From Aphanomyces cochlioides (Eukaryota; Oomycota; Saprolegniomycetes; Saprolegniales; Verrucalvaceae), in the NCBI GenBank assembly GCA_019828595.1, contig JAHQRK010000021.1:1302001-1366000 (forward strand): DNA of 64,000 nucleotides. Reading direction: 5' to 3'. Position 1 is the first letter of the stretch. Every line of letters starts with the position of its first letter. A program made the position numbers and the translations under genes. Shown piece by piece: positions 1 through 11,766 of this stretch. The notes beneath the pieces were generated by a model that worked only from the letters and a program-made list of their open reading frames with translations, did not search any database and was not told the DNA's origin.

Positions 1-192
1 TCCGAGAGAGAGGGACGTTCCATCGCTCACACGCAGCTCGTCTTCCTCTGCGCGGCGCGCTGTCTTGTTCGTCTTGACAATCACAACCTCTTGGTATCCA
101 TCGACACAGATGTGCGTCGTGTCACTCTTGCCGACTTGAGAGGTAACGATGACAGCTTGCAGCGAATTTTGCGATGCTGGCAATAGTAACAT
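1..192 (-). CDS. Partial CDS running off the left edge, possible secreted protein
   Basis: From an ATG at 192 the minus strand is open to base 1 (64 codons). It begins with a short hydrophobic stretch (MLLLPAS) followed by a coding-like sequence (AVIVTSQVGKSDTTHICVDG). The same frame stays open upstream with further hydrophobic residues (VLLALFLA) but no ATG, so the true start may lie in an upstream exon. A signal peptide is possible. No family is recognised. It could also be a chance frame, because the surrounding DNA is repeat-like. Confidence 0.3.
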   Translation of the reverse strand, partial: MLLLPASQNSLQAVIVTSQVGKSDTTHICVDGYQEVVIVKTNKTARRAEEDELRVSDGTSLSLG

Positions 193-997
193 CGCCAAGA
201 AAAGCGCCAGGAGTACATGGTACGTTGGTTCTGCTCGTCTCGAGCTGCATAACCGACTGACATCACCATGGTGGATGTGCCTGAGCCCATCATCCAACGA
301 GATACTTTTGAAGTTGTGCTGGTTTCCACGGTGAGCGCCGCTCTTCCTCGTCGTCTCCCGCCGAGATGGAGCGTGTTTTATGTGTCGAGGAAGATCAGAG
401 AGAGGGTTTTGCAGGCGTGCTGCCGCGCGCGCATCCTGCGCCCCGCTCGCCTCAACTCGCGCGACAGAACGCATCGGGATGCATTCGAAATCGAACCTTT
501 GCTGTCGCTCGCAATCGTGTCTAGCACGCCAGCAACGAACGACTGACCGGCGCCACTCGGCGACGTCACTCGTCCACGTGCTCTTCTTTGGCGTCGCGGC
601 AATCCAACATCTCCTCCCGCTTGAGGAATCGCTCCGTCGGTCACGAAACACGAATCGTCAGCGGCAACTCGTTCAACGACCGCCGTCTTTGCGATCCACT
701 CGACGCGGTCTGTCGGTCGATCTGCATGGGCATGGACAAAGCATGACGAGATGGAGGGATCGGCCTGTTCTTTATCCCCGTGACAGAGGAGAGAGATGGA
801 GCGATCTCGGCGTGGGATCTTTCGGTGCCGGAGCCAGTCGAACGATTCCACGAGTGCGGCTCTCTCCTCTCGTATTCGATTCGAAGCATGCCGCCGACTG
901 ATCGCATGGCCAAGATTTCTACATGCAAAGCGAAAAGTTTGGTTTCCGTTCGCTCGTCCAAGGTCATTTTCGATTCTCGCGCGTGGGGCACAGAGCA
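193..997. other. No supported gene; GC-rich repeat flank
   Basis: Long open frames exist here on both strands but they shadow each other and show no domain or splice logic. The stretch at about 780-900 shares short blocks, in inverted orientation, with 18150-18300, which flanks another WRKY19-like copy. It is therefore probably upstream flank copied together with that gene. Confidence 0.4.
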
Positions 998-1628
998 ATG
1001 ATCGCGTTCTGCCGACTGGACAAGAGCTCCATCGCGTTTCTCCTCAATCCTGTCGACGTCAACGATGCAATTTCCACAACACTCGCCATGGAACTCACAG
1101 CGACGAGAGCGTTCAAGTCGTCGTCCCGTCATCACAAATGCGAAGTGCAAGACTGCTCCCGCCTCGTGGCGAGTCGAAAGCGATGCGTTCGACATGGGGG
1201 TGGACCACGATGCCAAGTCCCGAATTGCCCGAAGGGAGCCAAGTACAACGGACTCTGCTGGATACATGGTAAGCCTTGCAGTGTTGAATGCACTGACAGA
1301 GCGCGCGCTTGGAATAGGTGGATCTCGTGGATGCCACGTCGACGGATGCTCAAATCGCATCAAAGCTCAAGGACTCTGCTGGGCACATGGCGGTGGCAAG
1401 CGGTGTCGAACTCCAGACTGTCCAAAGACAGCACTGCGGTCAGGACACTGTTGGGCTCACGGCGGAGGCAAACGCTGTCTCGTCGATGGATGCAAACGAC
1501 CAGGATACGAGCGCCTCGGCAATCTCTGTACAAACCACCACACAAAGCAGCCAGTCTCGACCAAGCGCTTCCTCCTCTCAGTTGACAACGGCGTGCTTCC
1601 TTGTATCATGAATGTTAATGAATGCTAG
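998..1628 (+). CDS. WRKY19-like zinc-repeat protein (copy 1, intact)
   Basis: Exons 998-1268 and 1318-1628 join in frame to give 193 residues; the 49-nt intron has GTAAGC and AATAG borders. The protein carries tandem Cys/His repeats of the form C-x4-C ... G-x-CW-x2-HGGG-x-RC, for example CWAHGGGKRC twice, starting near residue 47 and ending with C-x4-C ... C-x2-HH. This is the repeat found in the N-terminal part of plant WRKY19 and in many oomycete proteins; zinc binding is inferred from the spacing. There is no WRKY domain. The start at 998 was chosen because the residues after it (FLLNP) match the start of the minus-strand copy at 18129; an upstream in-frame ATG exists at 923. This is the only apparently uninterrupted copy of the four found here. 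Its function is unknown; regulatory or nucleic-acid binding is often assumed. Confidence 0.7.
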
Positions 1629-2899
1629 CATGAACATCGCTGCGACTCTTTCCTCGACAGGATGGTCAACTCGAGCGGGAGAACGCCGCGAACTACGATT
1701 CCGTCTGATGGAAGTCAGACCCTTCCATTCTCTCTCCGTCACACATCATGCTCTGACCGTTTCATGAAGAGATGTCCCGACGACGCATGTTGATGGGCTG
1801 TTTATATGCAGGAAGACGCTTCAAGCATCGTCTCCAATGACGCGGCACCGCGGCTATTCTCATGGAGACCCGAAAGACTCGGTTCGCGACGGGCCTCTCT
1901 CTCTTTCCATATCTTTTGAAGGATCTCCGAGCATGGAGATTCCAGGACTCCCGTCGGACTTGTACTCGGCTGATCGCGTATCCTCTTGACGATACAACAG
2001 AGGCGAAATGAGTTGCTTTTGAACGATCGTCAAGTGCTGCTTCCATCCAGTCTCGCAGCACACATGAGACCCATCGCTTGGATCGCTACTAGAGAGTTGA
2101 ATGGCCACTTGACAGAGTCTCGTCGGGTTCAACTCCAACGACGGCGATTGGCGCTCGTGTCTTTCCAGTGCGCGACAAGTCCAACTCGTCCCGTCGTACG
2201 AGGGAGAACCACCCGGCACCGAAACGAGCGGGCGTCGTGGCTATACTCATGCAATGCCGTAAGACTCGGTATGCCACTTGACGACGCAAGAGAGAGGCGA
2301 CACGAGTGACTTTGTAGTGCTTTTGATCGATCGCAGAGGGATTCAAGAGGATGTCGACATCCGTGGCTTGGTGACTCCCATCGCTCGCTCCTTGTGACTC
2401 GTTTGAAATCGAACTCTCGCGCAGTGAATACGAAGAGAGCTCCATCATTTCGAACCAAGACGCCCTGCTTCTCTCACCTCCATGGATCTGCAAAGACTCT
2501 TTCAGTGTCGAGGAGTCGTTTCAGTGTTGGATGATTCTCCCAAGTACGACAGGACGAGTTGGACGTGCGACTGTCGCGCACTGGAAAGATCATGGCGCCA
2601 TCCATGGCGAGGAAAATATCGAATCTGTCGAGTCGCGACAGGGCATCCCATCTCTCTCTAGTAAGATCCAAGCAGTTCGTCGTATGTGCGCTGCCTTGTC
2701 GATGCCAGAAAGACTAGAGCCATCGCAGAGTCGTCCTTGCCAAAGTGTCGGTGTGGCAACGTCATGACCACAGGGAATATTCAATCTGGGGACAGAAGCA
2801 TAGAGACTGCATACGACTCGTGCTTCTGGTCCATGGCCATGAATGTCTGAAGCTTAGCCACACCATTTCGTGGGATTGAAGAAACCAACAGACGTGCAA
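1629..2899. other. Outer left arm of palindrome; no gene seen
   Basis: No convincing gene. Several blocks recur inverted on the right side: 1690-1830 with 7545-7715 (both around TTTATATGCAG / CTGCATATAAA), 1860-1960 with 7400-7520, 2400-2490 with 6960-7060, and 2530-2600 with 6690-6760. The block 2640-2810 recurs directly at about 4330-4500 and inverted at about 6470-6600. Confidence 0.6.
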
Positions 2900-3678
2900 A
2901 GGCGACGGTGGAGATGTCAGCGCAACATGCTACCGCTCATGAAGTATACTGCGCACATGGGCTTCATTCAAAGTTAAGACTGTCTACGCTCTAAATACGA
3001 CGGAATTCCACTGAAGAGGAGCTGTGATGCGTACAAAAGTCGCCCAAACGTTCGTAGCCAGGACGAGAACAACTTTCATACAAGCAGCGCTTCCCGCCGC
3101 CGTGAGCCCAGCAGTGACCAGACCGCAACGCAGTCGTTGTGCAGTCGAGTGTCTGGCACTTTTTGCCGCCTCCATGTGCCCAGCACAACCCACGATCCGA
3201 TTTGAGCATCCTTCGACATGACACGCTCGAGATCCACCTATCGATGGATGACATTCTCATCAATCTTCGAGTTACCATGCATCCAACACAAGCCATTGTA
3301 CTTGGCTCCCTTTCGACACTGGTACGACTGGCATCTCGGTCCGCCCTACAAGTTGCGACTGAGCTGGTCGTCCAACTGGTCCAGTTGCTTACGCCATGAC
3401 GGACACAGCGTTTCCGACTGACGGTGCAGCGCATGCAGCCTTGGATTTCACACTGTCGATGGGATCGTGACGTCTTGGTCTCGATGTCGCGTTCGCTGGG
3501 GTTGAGAAGGTAGTGGATGGAGCACTTGATGGAACGGAACGGCATGGATGGTTGTGGCGGACACACGGCGAATTCGAAATTTCGACTTGAAGCCAAAGAT
3601 ATCTTGCACCGGAAGGTTGAACACATGTCCGATTTTCCTGCAAGAGAGATGGCGGCAGCAGCAGCGTCCCCATGAAAT
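2900..3678 (-). repeat. Inner palindrome arm, left (about 779 bp)
   Basis: Reverse complement of 5588-6366. All reading frames read in both arms, five or more, give identical peptides, so the arms are identical or nearly so. Similarity stops at ATTTCATGGGG on the inner side and at GGCGACGGTGG on the outer side. Confidence 0.9.
2991..3545 (-). pseudogene. WRKY19-like zinc-repeat gene, copy 2L, frame-broken
   Basis: Mirror image of the gene at 5721-6275. Start ATG at 3545, predicted introns at 3392-3346 and 3275-3238. It carries the same CX4C / CWAHGGGK repeats. Summing the predicted exons gives 470 nt, not a multiple of three, because about 7 nt are missing against copy 1 between the NRI and GLCW parts of the repeat. 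A frame-restoring alternative donor would delete the conserved Cys-Trp-His part. It is therefore likely a pseudogene, although the two halves still read well. The same lesion is in both arms. Confidence 0.6.
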
Positions 3679-5587
3679 CTTCCTCCTTGGTTTCAAACTA
3701 GCTTCGAAATTATCTTCAATCTCATGGTCTTGGCTCTCTTTTCGTCGTAGATGCCTTGAGATTTTAATGTCCCCTCGGACTGCAACCAAAAGTACTGAAC
3801 GGGCAATGTTCTCGACGAACGTCAGAGTGTGTAAGATCGCACGGATGGCGGTCGTTTTTGCAACTCATTTCGACGTGAAAACGAGCCTCGACGGGTCAAA
3901 TCGCACCAAGGTTGAAAGCATACTTGTGGCCAAGACGTCAGTAAAGCATTCAACACTTTGGGAACGCCACGGGCATGCTTGAATATGGTAGTCCGGCAAC
4001 AAAGTCTGCAGTGCACCGATGTCACGACTCGCTTGGTTATTTCGTCAACTCAGTTCCAACTCGAGAGGTCTGATAGTGCTGGCTGGCCAGTTCGTTGGAT
4101 TCTGTGCCATGACGCTCGTTCGCGGGCGAAATGATACTCGCGTCGCAGAGAAATCACTCGGCTCAAGAGTTTCACGGCCGTGAGCTCTGTCGTCATTGTC
4201 TGCTCATGAAGATGGAGTTTGAGCTGGCTTGGGAAGATATAAGAGGACCCAGCGCTCTTCAACAGACACAAGAAAGAAGCTCTTCAGATCCAAAGGAAAC
4301 TGCAGCAAAACCACCAGACGATATCGAAGACGTGCGAAAGCGCCATCCAAATCTCTCTATCTTGTAAGATCCAAGCTGCTCGTCTTAGGCGCGCTGCCTT
4401 GTCGATGCCAGTAAGGCAGAGCCGCAGTTGGTGTCGTTGCCAAAGTGACTGGATGACAACGTCACGACCACAGGGAAGTATGAACGGGAGGAAAGAAGCA
4501 AGGAGACGGGGTTTCCGGGATGATATGGCATCTGGTCATGGATCCTGAAGCTGCAAGGTACGGTGCTGTAAAGTATTGCCATTCAGATCTCTCGAGCCAT
4601 CTTCGGTGGCGTGCTTGCCGCTGCTTGACGCCTTGTGCAATCCCAAGCTTGTCGTCACGTTAGCCTTCGGATCATGTCAGGGGCGCGAGGGTGGTTTGGG
4701 AGGTCGAAGCTTTCGTTGCAGAGACTGATTGCTGAAGAGCACGAGTGTCCTTTCACAAAAACTCGTTGCGAGCCACATCCATGATCGCCAACTCAGTCTC
4801 GAAGAGCTGATCATGGCATTAGATCCAAAGGACGCCGACTGTCGCGAAGACGACTCGAGTTGGAACTTACTCAGTTGACTAACAATGATTCACCGAGGAA
4901 CTTCACGCTGAACTTGTCTTTCATCGAGTGGACGTCCAAAGATCCTGTCGGTTGTCGACACGAAACTTCACTGAGATAAACCTGCTTGAGTGCGCGGTAA
5001 TCAGCATTGGCCGTCCTTTTAGTTTGATCTTCATCTTCCTCGCCGTGTGTGTTGGTGTCTGAAAGCTCACAGGCACCGGAGTTTATGCCAACTCTGCCAT
5101 GTGAACATGAGTGAAGTTGACGTTACATCGGAACTTTGACGGACTGCAGTTTCTGCAACTTGTAATCAAATTCGGTGCTCGAGATCTCCTCGTGCGCGTT
5201 CGCCACCATCAAGCCATTCTCCAGCAGCAGCTCTCATGACAAAAAGTCGAGTCACCAAGAGCCTTCCCTGCCTTCCACTTGGATGTAAATTTGACCTCTC
5301 CTCGAGATAGTGTGGCTCGTTTTCACATCGAAATGATTTTCCAATCGACTTCCATCCGTGGCGATCGTCAAGGTTTTGAAGAGGGAGTTGGTTAGCACTT
5401 GGCATTGGAGACACTTCGCCCCATCTTGGATGCAACGTCGCGACGGATTGACGTCAGCTCCGCGGTGACGTGAAGCAACAAGTTGACTGAGCTAGAGGTA
5501 CAACTCCGTGCACAACGAAAAAGACAACAAGTCAATGAGATAGCGCGGAAAGCAAGGAGCTCTAGCGTCATAACGGAGGAGAAAAAA
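3679..5587. other. Palindrome spacer; no gene seen
   Basis: No gene is supported. The stretch is itself a patchwork of repeat blocks. 4040-4270 resembles 8330-8520 directly. 4740-5000 resembles 8200-8530 inverted. 3850-3900 resembles 5290-5340 inverted. 4330-4500 belongs to a repeat also at 2640-2810 and, inverted, 6470-6600. Confidence 0.5.
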
Positions 5588-6366
5588 ATTTCATGGGGAC
5601 GCTGCTGCTGCCGCCATCTCTCTTGCAGGAAAATCGGACATGTGTTCAACCTTCCGGTGCAAGATATCTTTGGCTTCAAGTCGAAATTTCGAATTCGCCG
5701 TGTGTCCGCCACAACCATCCATGCCGTTCCGTTCCATCAAGTGCTCCATCCACTACCTTCTCAACCCCAGCGAACGCGACATCGAGACCAAGACGTCACG
5801 ATCCCATCGACAGTGTGAAATCCAAGGCTGCATGCGCTGCACCGTCAGTCGGAAACGCTGTGTCCGTCATGGCGTAAGCAACTGGACCAGTTGGACGACC
5901 AGCTCAGTCGCAACTTGTAGGGCGGACCGAGATGCCAGTCGTACCAGTGTCGAAAGGGAGCCAAGTACAATGGCTTGTGTTGGATGCATGGTAACTCGAA
6001 GATTGATGAGAATGTCATCCATCGATAGGTGGATCTCGAGCGTGTCATGTCGAAGGATGCTCAAATCGGATCGTGGGTTGTGCTGGGCACATGGAGGCGG
6101 CAAAAAGTGCCAGACACTCGACTGCACAACGACTGCGTTGCGGTCTGGTCACTGCTGGGCTCACGGCGGCGGGAAGCGCTGCTTGTATGAAAGTTGTTCT
6201 CGTCCTGGCTACGAACGTTTGGGCGACTTTTGTACGCATCACAGCTCCTCTTCAGTGGAATTCCGTCGTATTTAGAGCGTAGACAGTCTTAACTTTGAAT
6301 GAAGCCCATGTGCGCAGTATACTTCATGAGCGGTAGCATGTTGCGCTGACATCTCCACCGTCGCCT
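5588..6366 (+). repeat. Inner palindrome arm, right (about 779 bp)
   Basis: Exact partner of 2900-3678 in inverted orientation, separated by a 1.9-kb spacer. Such identity next to diverged outer arms implies recent inverted duplication or ongoing gene conversion. Confidence 0.9.
5721..6275 (+). pseudogene. WRKY19-like zinc-repeat gene, copy 2R, frame-broken
   Basis: Start ATG at 5721 (MPFRS...YLLNP, matching copy 1). Predicted introns are 5874-5920 (GTAAGC...TTGTAG, 47 nt) and 5991-6028 (GTAACT...GATAG, 38 nt). The first intron sits at an HG/GG codon junction that is uninterrupted in copy 1; the second is at the same place as copy 1's only intron. The repeats end with RPGYERLG and C-x3-HH as in copy 1. 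The exons do not sum to a multiple of three (see copy 2L). Either a pseudogene or a gene with unusual splicing. Confidence 0.6.
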
Positions 6367-7789
6367 CTACAAGTTTGCGCCTTGGCTGCCCGAGCTTTGC
6401 GCATCTTATGACTCTTCTTCAGATTCCATGAACCAGACGCTATGCTGTATATCATACCTTTCTTCATCCTTTTGTCCCCCGATTGATGATTCCCTGTGGT
6501 CATGACGTTGTCATCCATACACTTTGGCAATGCCACATATGACGCCGTGATGACGGCTCTGTCTTACTGGCATCGATGGGGCAGAGCACCTAAGGCATGC
6601 AGCATGGATCGTATAGAGAGAGCGAATTTCGCCCCTCGGTTCAATATTTCCTACTCCAAGGACGGCCAATGGTGCCGGCCAATGGTGCCGGCCACTTTTA
6701 TCTTTCCTGTGCGCGACAGTCGCACGTCCAACTCGTCTTGTCGTACTTGGGAGATTTGTATCCGGCACCGAAACAATTCCACCGACGTCGTGCGATGTCA
6801 TCGAGGAAGAAAGTGCCGCCCTCGATCGCTGCGCTCTTGGTGGTCTTTCATCCAGCGCTCGCACAAGTCGTTTCAGAGATGGCATTGCGAAAGAAGGAAG
6901 ACGAAGCAAGTGTCGAACGTCGGTAAGGTGAGAGATAGAGAGAAGTTCGTAATCCAAGGCACCGAAAGATGCATGGCAGATCCATGGAGGTGGGATCCGC
7001 AGGACACCTTGGGGTTCGAAATAATGGAGCTCTCTCATCCTCTCCGGCACCGAATTTGAACTTGTTGGATTGAACAAAGTCGTCAGTGCCGCGACATCTT
7101 GAACGATGTGTGTGTCGGTCGTTTTACTCGGCAGGAGTTCGAATGGATGAGGCAAACTTTCAGGGCAAGGAAGTGTCAAAACGAGCAACCGATGGGAGCA
7201 AACAAGTCACTCCAGCCCACTTCACAAGGCGTTGAGGAAGAGATGCTCTTGAATCCTCTACGATCGTTCGAAAGGAACACGTTTCACCTCTGTTGTATTG
7301 TCAAGAGGATGCACAGTGTACATTGAACCCAAGTGCGACTTTTTGTAGGGTGAAGAATCCTCCGATCAACCTCGTGAGTCACGAATCCGATGGGGGTCCG
7401 AGTGGATTCCAGCCTTCCATTTTATCAAACTCTCCACGGTTTGAAATCCTTCGAAAGATATGGACAGAGAGAGAGAGGGGGGGGACGACTGCTGTAGATC
7501 GCGTCGCGTACTGAGTCTTTCGGGTCTGCATGAGCATACATCGTGTCGGTGGAGAAGATGCTTCAAGTGTCTTGCTGCATATAAACAGCCCATCAACACG
7601 CGACTTCGTCGTTTCGAGTTATCTTCTCCATGAAACTGTAGGCTCATGATGTTCTATGTACGAGGGTGAGAATGGACGTGTCTGACTTCCATCAGACGGA
7701 ATCCAATCTTTCGATGTGGCTCGCCTCGTTCTCCCCCTCACGTGTCAACAGTCGTAACCATATTCATGCAAACGTTAGCATGCATTAAC
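6367..7789. other. Outer right arm of palindrome; no gene seen
   Basis: Reverse-complement relatives of the left outer arm (see the palindrome entry). Open frames here are mosaics of repeat blocks. A G-run (ggggggg) lies near 7480. Confidence 0.5.
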
Positions 7790-7960
7790 TTTTATACTAC
7801 AACAAAGCACGCCGTTGTCAACTGTTGAAGAAGCGCTCGGTCGAGTCTCTCTCGGCCAACGAATGGTCGTTTGTACGGTGATGGTCGTGGCGCTCAGTTT
7901 GCATCCATCGACTAGATAGACTGGAGTTCGACACCGTTTGCCGCATGAAAGAGAGGGATC
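7790..7960 (-). pseudogene. Remnant of WRKY19-like zinc-repeat gene (3' end)
   Basis: On the minus strand the DNA keeps the copy 1 block GGTGTCGAACTCCAG, then GTCGATGGATGCAAAC, then GAGCGCTTC...CAGTTGACAACGGCGTGC. The segment coding the second CWAHGGGK repeat is missing and there are stops in all frames. It lies where the palindrome predicts the partner of the 3' end of the 998-1628 gene. Confidence 0.65.
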
Positions 7961-10392
7961 TCAACTCTTTGTGTGCTGACAATGATTACAAGATGTAAAC
8001 ACTACGGTCCGTTAACAAAGCCTCGAGTGGATCACATTGGACGGTCACAGTACACTCATGTCCAAATGAAAGGGTTGATTGGGTACAAACAAGAGTTCCA
8101 GTCGAAACTCCAGGGCTCGTGAGCTTTCAGACAACAAACTACATGGCTAGGAATATGCAGATCAAACAAAACCCAACACTACATGAGATCAAACACGCAA
8201 AGCAAGTCTATCTCTATCTTCGTGTCGACAACAGACATGGTCTCGGGACGTCCACTCGATGAAATGCGACCTCAACATGGAACGAACTATCAGAAGCTCG
8301 TCGTTGAGATCATTTTCAGTAAACTCGGTAAGTTTCAACTCGAGCCTCTGCCTTGGAGAGAGTTGCAATGACCTGGTGCTTGTTCGTGTCATTTGAAATG
8401 ACACTCTGGTTGGTGGATTCACAGGAGTCAAAAGTTTCACGTCCTTGGGTCTGTCGCCATTGCCTGCTCTTCGAGACTGAGTTGGTGATCATGGATGTGG
8501 CTTGAGAAGACTTTTGTGAAAATTCCTTCAGCGCATCCCCACCGCAAAGCTGCAGTATATTCCATTTCTCAGCTGGAGAAACACCGAGTCAGTTTTGGGA
8601 ACTGATCACTGGCAATCGAACATCCAAACCCCTTCACCCCCGACGTCATACGACAAGAAATGTGGCTTTACAACCATGCGATCTCAATGTCGCTGAGTCG
8701 TTTCACTGTCGGAATGGCAGAGAAGATTACCTGTTAAAACTAGTATCGTTTGAAATTCAATACGTTTTGGGATGATAATATTTAGAAGTATCTATTCATG
8801 CAATATAATATTTTGTGTGTCAAGAGCAACCTGTAATTATTTATATTTCAAAATGAATATAGTAAGTTTGATTGGTTGAAATTAATGTTTTATTAACAAT
8901 GTTCAAAAGTAAATGAATTCTTTGGTTTTGATCGATTTTTACGACGTGGCAAGATGAGCCTGGCTTTGCTCCGCCGTCCAGCGCGGCAAGGCGTTGCTTA
9001 TCGTGCCTATTCATTGGCGGCTGTTCCACCTTGATGACCAATCTTCAAGATTGATCGCTGGGCTGTGCAGCCACGCTGCAATCTTCAAGCGTCGTGCAAC
9101 TCGATGTACCAGATGCCTCGGGAGCAACTGAGCATGTATCCATGAAATATCATGCAATGCAGAAAAATGCAAACTTGGACGTGACACAGGTTGACCACGC
9201 TTAGGAGCAACGCTGGACGGACCAGAAGTGTCCAGATTTCATAATGACAGCTCGAGTTCCCATGACACTTGCGACTCGCATTAGTCCCGCGACTGTCAAT
9301 GTTTTTCCAAGTCATGCCTCGTCCAACCTCCGACGTCTAAAGCCCCCGCAGCATGTCCGAAATCAGAAGTTGCTCCGCATCTCGTCAAGTTTTTTGCCAT
9401 CATGCGGATTCTTCCAAGCAAGTTTGGTGCTTGCAATCGTTGAATTCTGTCGTCGTCCTGGAACGACACTTCAAAGATGTAAGTAAGCGTTCTGTCGCTG
9501 GAAACAACTTCCTTTTGTGCACGCAAGCGAACCGTAGAAGCAGCTTCTTTCGCACACGCTCTCTGCAAGTCATTGATTGACAAGTACGAGGCATAAAACC
9601 TGCACAGTCTGAAGACTTAGAAAGCCCATCAAGTCTTCATCATGTTGTCTTCGCATGTGTGGATGAAGTTTAGTATGAGCCCACCCAAAGGGATGTATGC
9701 TAAAAAACCTAATCAAACTCAAGAACATGCTTATAAAACCTAATCATGAGTAGGTTTTATTCAGTTCCTACTGAATGATGCATATTCACCCAATTTAGTC
9801 CAGCGTCAATCCAATACAGAGAGCAAACGAATAAGTGTCCGTTGACAGAGCTTCATTTGGTGTACTACACGAATTGACGAGGGTATTAAAAGCCTTTTAT
9901 AAACCTAATTAAAAACCTGTCAAAAACTAGTCAAGCGTGTCAGGGTGATAAGTAGTGGGATCTTTTCAAGCTCAACCTGATGGTGATAGTGATATACGTC
10001 ATCTTGAGAGCACCTTTAACTCTACGAGACGGGCAACAAAGACCAGACTCTATGCGTCGATACAAATGCTTCATGGAGTAAGCACCCCAGTCCTTTTCTT
10101 ACCCCAAAAAACCTGACTCTCGACAAGGTTTTTTTCTAGAAAAAGTCCAAGTTGAGGTTGCTGTCTTTGACACATTTGGCCTTTCTTGCAACACCTCAAC
10201 GCGTTAACTCGGTAGCTTCAAGGATGGACGATACGTTATAATTTAACCAAGATAATTTATTTTAAAAAATATATGGAGGAAACTTACACTCTTGGTCGTT
10301 ACGAGTACTTTGGAGTCATTTATATGGTCTTACGACATTATATCCATGCACCATCTGTCGTCTGCGTTTCTCCCTAATTCTTGTCGAAGACC
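7961..10392. other. Intergenic, repeat-derived then AT-rich; no gene seen
   Basis: 8200-8530 carries blocks shared with the palindrome spacer. From about 8700 the DNA becomes AT-rich with only short overlapping frames. 9600-10140 contains several AAAACCT-type words and two small inverted repeats: AAAACCTA/TAGGTTTT near 9736-9760 and AAAAAACCT/AGGTTTTTT near 10108-10137. They could be a decayed small element or hairpins. Confidence 0.4.
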
Positions 10393-11766
10393 ATGGAGGA
10401 CCATTTCTCGATCGACTGCATGCGGTTCATGTCGAAAATGGCCAAGGAGTACTTAACAAGCGAGCTCGACGAGGCGCTAGGCCGCCAGCTTCAGTTCCAG
10501 CGCGCTTTATTCCGCGCTTCGAAATTCCCAAAGCCGATCACGCCCGAGATATGCGCTCTGGCTGAACGAAAGGGCTACCAGCTCATGCAAGCCAACACAA
10601 CACGTATCGACACATCCCTGTCGCTCCAGCGCGAAATTCACGGCATCAAACTTTACGCGAAGACACTTTCGAATGGTGATGCGATTGTTCAAGGCGTGAC
10701 GTCGGTCCCTGGAACTGTTGCTGGCGTTCTGGGCATCTTCAAGATGTCAACTTCCGAGTTGTTTACCGAGACGATGCACTCCATCCTCCCATCCATTGCA
10801 TCACAATGTGCAACAGTTGCAACGAATGGACGCGCGATCAACATGCATTGGATCTCGATGATCAATCTCAGCCGTGAACAACACTACCGAGATATGACTT
10901 TCCTTTCCGCGACACAATATTTCCAACATGCTCGAATGCAAGACGATGAAGGCAGCCTATACGTCGCGACCACCAATCAAGACCGAGCTGTTTGTGGAAC
11001 CCATATTTGGGAATCGATTGAAGTTCCATCCCTCAAGCATTTTTCACCAAGTGACACAAGATGCAAGCGCGAGACCATAATGAATTCGGGCTTCTTTGTT
11101 GACAAAGCCACCGACGACACATGCCGCGTGTCTTTTACCATTGCTTCGATCAACGACCCCATGTCATGGATTGAAGTTGTTGTGCTCAGCGCACTGCAAA
11201 AACTCATCACGATCTGTCGCTCCATGCAATTGATTCCACAGGAACGTTGGGCAAACGCGCCAACGTGTCACTTGTGCGATAAATCTTTTCACTATCACAC
11301 GATGCGACGACGACACCACTGTCGTCTGTGTGGTCACTCCATTTGCGGCACTTGCTCAACGTTCGTGACGATGGAATTGATGGAATCTGTGCGGTGCTGC
11401 TTGCTCTGTGCGTTTGAGGAAAGCCAGCCATCCGGGTCCAAAACACCCACACCTCGAATGTCGTATGCACCGACACTAGCGAGTACATTCCGAGACAGCA
11501 CAACGTCAATCGACTGGTATCGACGCAACCGAACATCTTCTGTGTCGTCTGTCTACTCTGCACCGGATTCCACCAACGATTCAAGTGATGAGAGCAACGC
11601 CCGTCAAGCTCGTCGTGCCGCTATGCTCGAACGATCCACCTCGTATCTCAAGCTAGCCATCACAAAACCATCACCAATGTTACAGCCGACCAGAGCAAGG
11701 ACACCACCGCCAACACACAAGCAGCAGCACTATTTGTTAGAAGAATTTGGACTCATGAGTCATTGA
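10393..11766 (+). CDS. START-like / FYVE zinc finger protein
   Basis: 457 residues, one exon. The first ATG in frame is at 10393; the frame is open three codons further up without an ATG. Residues about 60-270 look like the START-type lipid-binding fold common in oomycete FYVE proteins (SVPGTVAGVLGIF in the first half, then a strand-rich region); this is by resemblance. A FYVE finger lies at about residues 292-342, with four C-x2-C pairs and the basic motif RRRHHCRLCG, which in this family binds phosphatidylinositol 3-phosphate. The classical WxxD motif is not evident. A Ser/Thr-rich low-complexity tail follows. The expected role is membrane or endosome-linked lipid binding. The gene stands alone, with AT-rich DNA upstream. 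Confidence 0.85.
   Translation: MEDHFSIDCMRFMSKMAKEYLTSELDEALGRQLQFQRALFRASKFPKPITPEICALAERKGYQLMQANTTRIDTSLSLQREIHGIKLYAKTLSNGDAIVQGVTSVPGTVAGVLGIFKMSTSELFTETMHSILPSIASQCATVATNGRAINMHWISMINLSREQHYRDMTFLSATQYFQHARMQDDEGSLYVATTNQDRAVCGTHIWESIEVPSLKHFSPSDTRCKRETIMNSGFFVDKATDDTCRVSFTIASINDPMSWIEVVVLSALQKLITICRSMQLIPQERWANAPTCHLCDKSFHYHTMRRRHHCRLCGHSICGTCSTFVTMELMESVRCCLLCAFEESQPSGSKTPTPRMSYAPTLASTFRDSTTSIDWYRRNRTSSVSSVYSAPDSTNDSSDESNARQARRAAMLERSTSYLKLAITKPSPMLQPTRARTPPPTHKQQHYLLEEFGLMSH

Larger units (their letters stand above)
1560..7960. repeat. Imperfect giant palindrome around position ~4630
   Basis: The sequence reads as an inverted repeat about a centre near 4633. The inner arms 2900-3678 and 5588-6366 appear identical, with paired coordinates summing to 9266. 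Outside them similarity continues with many indels out to the 3' end of the WRKY19-like gene (about 1560-1628 against 7770-7850). Inside, 3850-3900 pairs with about 5290-5340. Inside the spacer, 4200-4240 pairs inverted with about 4750-4790. Extent and continuity were judged by eye; a self dot plot would define them. Confidence 0.75.

Noticed and set aside
378..998. 206-codon minus-strand frame
   Set aside because: It overlaps equally long plus-strand frames, has no motif, and Arg/Ser/Ala-rich composition typical of a GC-rich antisense shadow.
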